Of a stretch of DNA of 11,095 nt, positions 5,742-11,095 are shown piece by piece. Below the pieces are notes generated by a model. It saw only the letters and a program-made list of their open reading frames with translations, was not told where the DNA came from and ran no database searches. A program made the position numbers and the translations under genes. Location: NCBI GenBank assembly GCA_012728155.1, contig JAAYFR010000073.1:1-11095 (forward strand), in the 5' to 3' direction. The stretch comes from Bacteroidales bacterium. Lineage in GTDB: Bacteria > Bacteroidota > Bacteroidia > Bacteroidales > Dysgonomonadaceae. Numbering within the stretch: position 1 is the stretch's first letter; each line of letters starts with the position of its first letter.

Positions 5742-6938
5742 ATGAAGGATTTATTATCAGCCAGACTAACCGCCCTGTCCCCCTCAGAAACGTTCGCGAT
5801 GGCACAAAAGAGCAGTGAACTGAAAGCCCGGGGCATTGATGTGATCAATATGAGCGTGGGAGAACCCGACTTTGCTACCCACAAGCATATAAAGGAGGCG
5901 GCTAAAAAAGCGATCGACGATAATTTCTCTTTCTACTCTCCTGTACCCGGATTCGCTGACCTGAAGAAGGCGATCTGCGAAAAGTTGCACTCTGAAAATG
6001 GGGTGGACTATAGTCCGTCGCAGATTGTAGTCTCCGGTGGAGGCAAGCAGGCGCTCTGCAATGTGATCCTCTCCATTGTGGATAAGGGGGAAGAGGTGAT
6101 TATTCCCGCCCCTTATTGGGTGAGCTATCCGGAGATGGTGAAGCTGGCGGATGGGACGCCCCGTTTTATCTATTCGGGGATAGAACAGGAATTTAAAATC
6201 ACTCCGCAGCAGTTGGAGGAGGCGATCACTCCAAAAACCAAAGTGCTGATTCTCTGCTCGCCTTCGAATCCGACAGGGAGCGTTTACACCAAGGATGAGC
6301 TGAAGGCGATTGCCGCAGTGATAGAGAAATATCCCCAGCTCTACGTGATTAGCGATGAGATCTACGAGCATATCAACTATATCGGTCAGCATGAGTCGAT
6401 TGCGCAGTTCGAAACAATCCGCGACCGCGTGATAGTAGTCAACGGAGTATCGAAAGGATATGCCATGACCGGCTGGAGGATAGGCTGGATTGCCGCCCCT
6501 CAGTGGATCGCGTCGGCTTGTACGATGTTGCAGGGGCAATATACTTCGGGTGCCTCTTCGATCTCACAAAGGGCGGCATTGGCAGCATATACCGGAGATC
6601 AAACCTGCGTGAGCGAGATGAAGAAAGCCTTTGAAAGAAGGCGGAACCTTATAGTGTACTTACTGGGCAAGATTCCCGGGCTCAAGGTGAACAACCCGAT
6701 GGGTGCCTTCTATATTTTCCCCGATTGTTCGAGCTATTTGGGGCGGAAGCATGACGGAAAAGAGATAAAGACGGCTACCGACCTGGCGATGTATATCCTT
6801 GAAGAGGCGCATGTGGCATGTGTGGGGGGTGATGCATTTGGTGCACCCGGGAGTATCCGGTTGTCGTATGCCACTTCCGATGAGAATATCACCGAAGCGG
6901 TTGCACGCATCAAAAAGGCATTGGGAAATTTATCATAG
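5742..6938 (+). CDS. Class I PLP-dependent aminotransferase, probably aspartate aminotransferase (subgroup Ib)
   Basis: With the start at 5742 the product has 398 residues, the usual length for this family, and begins MKDLLSARLTALSPSETFAM as subgroup Ib enzymes do. Visible fold-type I residues are: GGGKQAL (99-105) for phosphate binding, P-Y-W at 124-126 stacking on the cofactor, SPSNPTG with Asn176, S-D-E-I-Y with Asp205 and Tyr208, and the PLP lysine Lys238 in NGVSKGYAMTGWRIGW. Arg373 in SIRLSY is placed to bind the substrate alpha-carboxylate. The expected reaction is transfer of the amino group between aspartate and 2-oxoglutarate in the cytoplasm; related enzymes also accept glutamate/prephenate or aromatic substrates, and sequence alone does not decide. 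It is a single-gene unit, convergent with the downstream phosphatase/nuclease-family gene and ended by a strong terminator. Confidence 0.93.
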   Translation: MKDLLSARLTALSPSETFAMAQKSSELKARGIDVINMSVGEPDFATHKHIKEAAKKAIDDNFSFYSPVPGFADLKKAICEKLHSENGVDYSPSQIVVSGGGKQALCNVILSIVDKGEEVIIPAPYWVSYPEMVKLADGTPRFIYSGIEQEFKITPQQLEEAITPKTKVLILCSPSNPTGSVYTKDELKAIAAVIEKYPQLYVISDEIYEHINYIGQHESIAQFETIRDRVIVVNGVSKGYAMTGWRIGWIAAPQWIASACTMLQGQYTSGASSISQRAALAAYTGDQTCVSEMKKAFERRRNLIVYLLGKIPGLKVNNPMGAFYIFPDCSSYLGRKHDGKEIKTATDLAMYILEEAHVACVGGDAFGAPGSIRLSYATSDENITEAVARIKKALGNLS

Positions 6939-6982
6939 AGAGGTTAAAACCGCTCAACTATATTGTTTGACATACATAAGAT

Positions 6983-7018
6983 AAAAACCCGGTTGGAGCT
7001 GTTTCAACCGGGTTTTTT
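6983..7018. terminator. Bidirectional intrinsic terminator between convergent genes
   Basis: AACCCGGTTG (6986-6995) pairs perfectly with CAACCGGGTT (7005-7014) over a 9-base loop. The plus strand ends in six T, and the minus strand likewise reads into a run of five T. It lies 44 bases after the aminotransferase stop and 35 bases after the stop of the minus-strand gene, so it can end both. Confidence 0.9.
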
Positions 7019-7053
7019 AGGGCCAATCATGCCAACTGCGACAGATAAGTCTT

Positions 7054-7908
7054 TTACATTTTTGCATGAATCATAACAGGGAAGTGGTCGGAAGGAAATT
7101 TCCCATTTGGCAACTCGTTGAGTACTCCATATTTCTTTACGGTGATGCCTTGGGTTACCCAAATATAGTCGATACGGCTTTTGATCGGTTGATTTGAACG
7201 ATAGGCATTGAAAGTTCCCTCGGTGCCGTAGGGCGGCTCCTTGGTGACAAGATAGGAGTCGTTGAGCTTGCCTGCATTGTAAATGGTCTGAATGGGCTCA
7301 TCGTCGGGTGTGGCGTTGAAGTCGCCTGTGACGAATGTAGGATTGTCGCCCGCAATCAGGTCGATTTTTTTCAGGAGCAATAGTGAAGAGTTTTTGCGTG
7401 CCACCTTCCCTTGGTGATCGTAGTGTGAGTTGAATACGAAGAATTTTTTTCCGGATGACTTGTCTTTGAATTGTGCCCATGAGCAGATGCGGTTGCAACA
7501 GGTGGCATCCCATCCTTTTCCAGGCACCTCCGGCGTTTCGGAGTACCAGAAATCGCCGTTGTCGAGCAACTCAAACCGATCCTTTTTGTAAATGATGGCG
7601 GAATGTTCACCGGCATCTTTGCCGTCATCACGCCCGCCCCCCACATAGGCGTAATTGCCCAACTCCAGGATATCGTCGAGTTGGTGCTTGAAGCCTTCCT
7701 GTGTGCCGATGATGTCGAAATCGTGGAACCTGATCAGTCCGTTTACCATCTCTTTCCTGTGCTGCCAGGCATTCTCGCCATCGTTGGGGGTATCCATCCT
7801 CAAGTTGTAGGAGGCCACAATTAAATTGCACTCTTTCTTCCTGTTACCACATGCGAAACCTGCCATTATTGTCATGAGTGACAAGCCTAATACGAATAAT
7901 TTCTTCAT
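7054..7908 (-). CDS. Secreted endonuclease/exonuclease/phosphatase (EEP) family hydrolase
   Basis: The 284-residue protein has a signal peptide ending G-F-A-C (Cys20), a weak lipobox, so it is exported and perhaps lipid-anchored. The rest is a complete EEP domain with the metal and catalytic residues in order: Asn35 in SYNLR, Glu71 in TQEG, His162 in NSHYDH, Asp196 and Asn198 in TGDFNATP, Asp247 in SRIDYIW, and Asp274-His275 in SDHFPV. Members cleave phosphoester bonds of nucleic acids, phospholipids or inositol phosphates using Mg2+; the substrate here cannot be read from the sequence. The N-R-x-C-S-W stretch at 139-144 and the WYSETP motif at 121-126 are typical of the short Bacteroidota secreted subgroup, often annotated only by superfamily. 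A weak promoter (TTTG, 20 bases, TAATTTAG) lies at 7958-7927 on the minus strand. It is monocistronic and divergent from ileS. Confidence 0.9.
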   Translation of the reverse strand: MKKLFVLGLSLMTIMAGFACGNRKKECNLIVASYNLRMDTPNDGENAWQHRKEMVNGLIRFHDFDIIGTQEGFKHQLDDILELGNYAYVGGGRDDGKDAGEHSAIIYKKDRFELLDNGDFWYSETPEVPGKGWDATCCNRICSWAQFKDKSSGKKFFVFNSHYDHQGKVARKNSSLLLLKKIDLIAGDNPTFVTGDFNATPDDEPIQTIYNAGKLNDSYLVTKEPPYGTEGTFNAYRSNQPIKSRIDYIWVTQGITVKKYGVLNELPNGKFPSDHFPVMIHAKM

Positions 7909-8029
7909 AAGATTCTTTTTGAGGCACTAAATTACATCATCCGGTCAAGAAAAACAAATAAGTGAGTGAATCATTTTTTATTTATTTATTTACTTACCAT
8001 GATACAATAGATTTGTCTGGTAGTTTCGA

Positions 8030-8059
8030 TTGCCGTTTCTCAATTTATTGTTACCTTTG
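8030..8059 (+). promoter_or_regulatory. Bacteroidota-type promoter of ileS (TTG-N19-TACCTTTG)
   Basis: TTG at 8030-8032 and TACCTTTG at 8052-8059 are separated by 19 bases, the best two-element match to the Bacteroidota -33/-7 consensus in the window. It predicts a leader of about 30 bases before the ATG at 8096, too short for a T-box or other large leader. Confidence 0.7.
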
Positions 8060-8095
8060 CACCTTAATTTTTGTGTGGTATAAATTTCATTGACA

Positions 8096-11095
8096 ATGAG
8101 TAAGAATTTTCCGGAATATAGTCATTTAGACCTCTCGGCAATAAACAGGGACATGTTGAATGCCTGGGATGAAAAAGGGGTCTTCAGGAAGAGTCTGGAG
8201 ATGCGGAAGGGAGATACACCGTTCGTTTTTTACGAAGGGCCGCCTTCGGCTAACGGGATGCCGGGTATCCATCATGTGATTGCACGTTCCATTAAAGATA
8301 TTTTCTGTCGTTATAAAACAATGAAGGGCTTTCTGGTAAATCGGAAAGCGGGATGGGATACGCATGGACTTCCCGTGGAGCTGGGCGTGGAAAAATCACT
8401 GGGCATTACCAAGGAGGATATCGGCAAGAAGATATCGGTAGAAGAGTATAATGCGGCGTGTCGTACCGAAGTGATGAAATATACCCGGGAGTGGGAAGAA
8501 CTCACCCGGAAGATGGGATACTGGGTCGATATGAGTGATCCCTATATCACCTACGATAACCGATATATTGAGACTCTTTGGTGGCTTCTGAAAGATTTAT
8601 ATAAAAAAGGATATCTCTATAAGGGATATACCATACAGCCCTATTCACCTGCCGCAGGTACAGGGCTCAGCACGCATGAGCTGAACCAGCCGGGATGCTA
8701 CCGGGATGTGAAGGATACTACCTGTACAGCCCAGTTCCTGATTAAGGACCCCCTGCCGGAATGGAGTGAATTTGGAGAACCCTTTTTCCTGGCATGGACC
8801 ACCACGCCCTGGACACTCCCCTCTAACGTGCTGCTGGCAGTAGGTCCCAAAGTAGAGTATGTGGCGGTGCAGACCTATAACCCCTATAGCGGCAAGCCGA
8901 TGACCGCCCTGTTGGCGAAAAATTTGGTGAATGCCTATTTCCCGGCGAAAAACAGCGAACTTCCGCTGGAGAATTATAGGGTGGGCGACAAGAATATCCC
9001 TTTCCGCGTGATCGAGAAGCAATGGAAAGGTGCCGAACTGGCGGGAATAGCTTATGAACAGCTCATCCCGTGGGTGAAAGTGTCGGAGAACGGTTTGAAG
9101 GTGGTGACGGGCGATTTCGTGACCACTGAAGATGGGACCGGTATCGTGCATATTGCACCTACTTTTGGTGCCGATGACGCGAGGGTGGGGAAAGAGCATG
9201 ATGTACCCGGATTGACCCTTGTCGATAAGGAGGGAGACCTCCGCCCGATGGTTGATCTGACCGGGAAATATTTCCGCATCGAAGATCTTGACGCCGCATT
9301 TGTAGGGGAGAATGTAAACCTTGATCTCTACGGGGAGTATGCCGGGCGGTATGTGAAAAATGAGTATGACGACTCACTTACCGATGAGGATGCTACGCTC
9401 GATGTAGATCTGTCGGTGATGCTCAAGCAGCAGAACCGCGCATTCCGAATTGAGAAACAGGTCCACAACTATCCGCACTGCTGGCGGACCGATAAGCCGG
9501 TATTGTACTATCCGCTCGATAGCTGGTTTATCCGTACGACAGCCTGTCGCGATAAGATGATTGAACTTAACAACACCATCAACTGGAAGCCGCAATCGAC
9601 CGGTGCCGGCCGTTTCGGGAAATGGCTGGAGAATCTGCAGGACTGGAACCTGAGCCGCAGCCGTTATTGGGGAACACCCCTGCCGGTGTGGCGTACCGAA
9701 GATGGTAAAGAGGAGAAATGTATCGGCTCGGTGAAGGAGCTTTACGCCGAAATGCGCAATGCATTGGAGGCGGGAGTGATGAAAGTACTGCCGTGGCGCG
9801 ACGTGGCGCTGCAGGAGGACCGAGAGCCGGATTATGATAAGATAGACCTGCACCGCCCCTATGTGGATGATATCGTGTTGGTGTCCGATAGCGGCAAACC
9901 GATGAAGCGCGAGTCGGACCTGATTGATGTGTGGTTCGACAGTGGTGCCATGCCCTTTGCACAGGTGTTCTATCCCCATATCGCTGAAGAGGAATTCCAA
10001 AAGGTCTTTCCCGCAGATTTTATCGCGGAGGGGGTCGACCAGACCCGCGGATGGTTCTATACGCTACATGCCATCGCCTCTATGGTAAAGGAGAGCGTGG
10101 CATTTAAAAATGTGGTTTCCAACGGGCTGGTACTCGACAAGAATGGCAATAAAATGTCGAAACGGTTGGGGAATGCGGTAGATCCGTTTGAAACGATAGA
10201 ACGATATGGTTCGGACCCGTTGCGCTGGTATATGATTACCAATGCCGCTCCTTGGGAGAACCTCAAATTCGATATAGAAGGGGTGGAAGAGGCACGGCGC
10301 AAGTTCTTCGGCACACTCTATAACAGCTACTCTTTCTTTGCGCTCTATGCCAATGTGGATGATTTCCGTGATCAACAGAGGCAGATTGCCCTGGAGGAAC
10401 GGCCGGAGATTGACCGCTGGATCTTGTCGATGTTGCACTCGCTGATAAAGGAGGTCGATCAGAGCTTTGAGGCGTACGAGCCGACCAAAGCGGGACGCGC
10501 TATTGCCGATTTTGTGAACGATCATCTCAGCAACTGGTATGTGCGCCTTAACCGCAAGCGTTTTTGGGGTGGGGAGATGACCGACGACAAGCTGTCGGCT
10601 TATCAAACACTCTACCAATGCCTGCTCACGGTGGCGAAACTGATGGCCCCGATCGCTCCCTTTTATGCTGATCGGCTCTATCTCGACCTGACTTCAACGA
10701 CAGGCAATGAGCAGTGTGAGTCGGTGCATCTGGCGGACTTTCCGCAGTGGAATGATTCGCTGATAGATAAGCCGCTTGAAGAGCAGATGTACCTTGCCCA
10801 AACTGCCTCATCTATCATCCTTTCATTGCGCCGCAAAGTGAATATAAAAGTGCGGCAACCGCTCTCAAAGATCATGATTCCTGTGGTTGATGATCAACAG
10901 AAAAGAAACCTCCAGGCTGTAAGATCGTTGATCCTCAATGAGGTAAATGTGAAAGAGCTGCAGTTTGTGGATTCCACCAGTGAAATATTGGTGAAACGGG
11001 TGAAACCCGATTTCAAGAAATTGGGACCGCGATATGGGAAAATCATGAAACAACTGGCACCCAGAATACAGGCGATGAGGGGTGAAGAGATACAG
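8096..11095 (+). CDS. ileS: Isoleucyl-tRNA synthetase, IleRS2 (eukaryote-like) type with GxHH signature; 3' end beyond window
   Basis: The frame is open for exactly 1000 codons to the window end; Bacteroidota homologues are about 1,130-1,150 residues, so the last part of the C-terminal domain is missing. The enzyme charges tRNA-Ile with isoleucine in the cytoplasm. The class I signature follows PPSANGMP as G57-I-H-H60 instead of H-x-G-H, and the second signature is the intact KMSKR at 686-690. The CP1 editing domain, which hydrolyses Val-tRNA-Ile, is present, with WTTTPWTLPSN at 234-244 and GTGIVHIAPTFGADD at 347-361. The anticodon-binding region starts at about 720 (DRWILSMLHSL, NWYVRLNRKRFW). 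GWDTHGLPVE (about 89-98) is also family-typical. The start is fixed by the N-terminus MSKNFPEYSHLDLS, which resembles Bacteroides IleRS, and by the promoter at 8030-8059. It is the only copy in view. Confidence 0.97.
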   Translation, partial: MSKNFPEYSHLDLSAINRDMLNAWDEKGVFRKSLEMRKGDTPFVFYEGPPSANGMPGIHHVIARSIKDIFCRYKTMKGFLVNRKAGWDTHGLPVELGVEKSLGITKEDIGKKISVEEYNAACRTEVMKYTREWEELTRKMGYWVDMSDPYITYDNRYIETLWWLLKDLYKKGYLYKGYTIQPYSPAAGTGLSTHELNQPGCYRDVKDTTCTAQFLIKDPLPEWSEFGEPFFLAWTTTPWTLPSNVLLAVGPKVEYVAVQTYNPYSGKPMTALLAKNLVNAYFPAKNSELPLENYRVGDKNIPFRVIEKQWKGAELAGIAYEQLIPWVKVSENGLKVVTGDFVTTEDGTGIVHIAPTFGADDARVGKEHDVPGLTLVDKEGDLRPMVDLTGKYFRIEDLDAAFVGENVNLDLYGEYAGRYVKNEYDDSLTDEDATLDVDLSVMLKQQNRAFRIEKQVHNYPHCWRTDKPVLYYPLDSWFIRTTACRDKMIELNNTINWKPQSTGAGRFGKWLENLQDWNLSRSRYWGTPLPVWRTEDGKEEKCIGSVKELYAEMRNALEAGVMKVLPWRDVALQEDREPDYDKIDLHRPYVDDIVLVSDSGKPMKRESDLIDVWFDSGAMPFAQVFYPHIAEEEFQKVFPADFIAEGVDQTRGWFYTLHAIASMVKESVAFKNVVSNGLVLDKNGNKMSKRLGNAVDPFETIERYGSDPLRWYMITNAAPWENLKFDIEGVEEARRKFFGTLYNSYSFFALYANVDDFRDQQRQIALEERPEIDRWILSMLHSLIKEVDQSFEAYEPTKAGRAIADFVNDHLSNWYVRLNRKRFWGGEMTDDKLSAYQTLYQCLLTVAKLMAPIAPFYADRLYLDLTSTTGNEQCESVHLADFPQWNDSLIDKPLEEQMYLAQTASSIILSLRRKVNIKVRQPLSKIMIPVVDDQQKRNLQAVRSLILNEVNVKELQFVDSTSEILVKRVKPDFKKLGPRYGKIMKQLAPRIQAMRGEEIQ

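Noticed and set aside
5784..6539. Open frame of 251 codons on the minus strand inside the aminotransferase gene
   Set aside because: It lies entirely opposite a gene with all active-site motifs intact, and its translation is Arg/His/Leu-rich without recognisable domains.
7977..7992. Four tandem copies of TTTA between the phosphatase/nuclease-family gene and ileS
   Set aside because: A short A/T-rich run upstream of the ileS promoter, outside both the -33/-7 elements and the coding frames; too short to argue for phase variation.
8060..8095. T-box leader for ileS
   Set aside because: The predicted leader is about 30 bases with no room for a specifier stem or antiterminator.
8645..10618. Several minus-strand open frames (about 184, 208 and 184 codons) opposite ileS
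   Set aside because: The plus strand codes for IleRS throughout this range with both signature motifs and the editing domain; the minus-strand frames are shadows.

Overview
The window looks like chromosomal DNA of a Bacteroidota bacterium, most likely order Bacteroidales and perhaps a Dysgonomonadaceae relative (family level is a guess). The support is: an IleRS of the type I recall from Bacteroides, a NigD-like lipoprotein, lipoprotein signals followed by S-K-D-D, start codons preceded by A/T-rich tracts instead of Shine-Dalgarno sites, and several upstream regions with the Bacteroidota -7 box TAnnTTTG.

Layout: (a) 1-2024, minus strand, 3'-truncated: a large secreted or lipid-anchored protein with an Fn3-like N-terminus and a beta-helix-like body. 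(b) 2252-4960, minus strand: a three-gene cluster of a NigD-like lipoprotein, an ECF sigma factor and an anti-sigma protein whose C-terminus is an outer-membrane beta-barrel. Sigma and anti-sigma overlap by ATGA. A perfect 12-bp inverted repeat covers the putative sigma promoter. (c) 5204-5620, plus strand: a compact unit with a palindrome, a -7 box, a leader that can fold from its 5' end, a 48-residue basic protein, a hairpin and an intrinsic terminator. (d) 5742-6938, plus strand: a class I PLP aminotransferase, convergent with (e) 7054-7908, minus strand, a secreted endonuclease/exonuclease/phosphatase-family enzyme; both share a bidirectional terminator. (f) 8096-11095, plus strand: ileS, cut off by the window end after exactly 1000 codons.

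The region most worth attention is (b). The anti-sigma protein has the architecture of the dual membrane-spanning anti-sigma (Dma) family reported in Bacteroides thetaiotaomicron, where Dma1 and its sigma factor control vesiculation through a NigD protein (recalled from the literature, not checked here). Here the sigma factor, the Dma-like protein and a NigD-like protein are adjacent, which suggests a self-contained envelope-signalling and vesiculation module. The second point is the IleRS active-site signature, which reads G-I-H-H in place of H-x-G-H; that swap has been linked to mupirocin hyper-resistance in IleRS2 enzymes.
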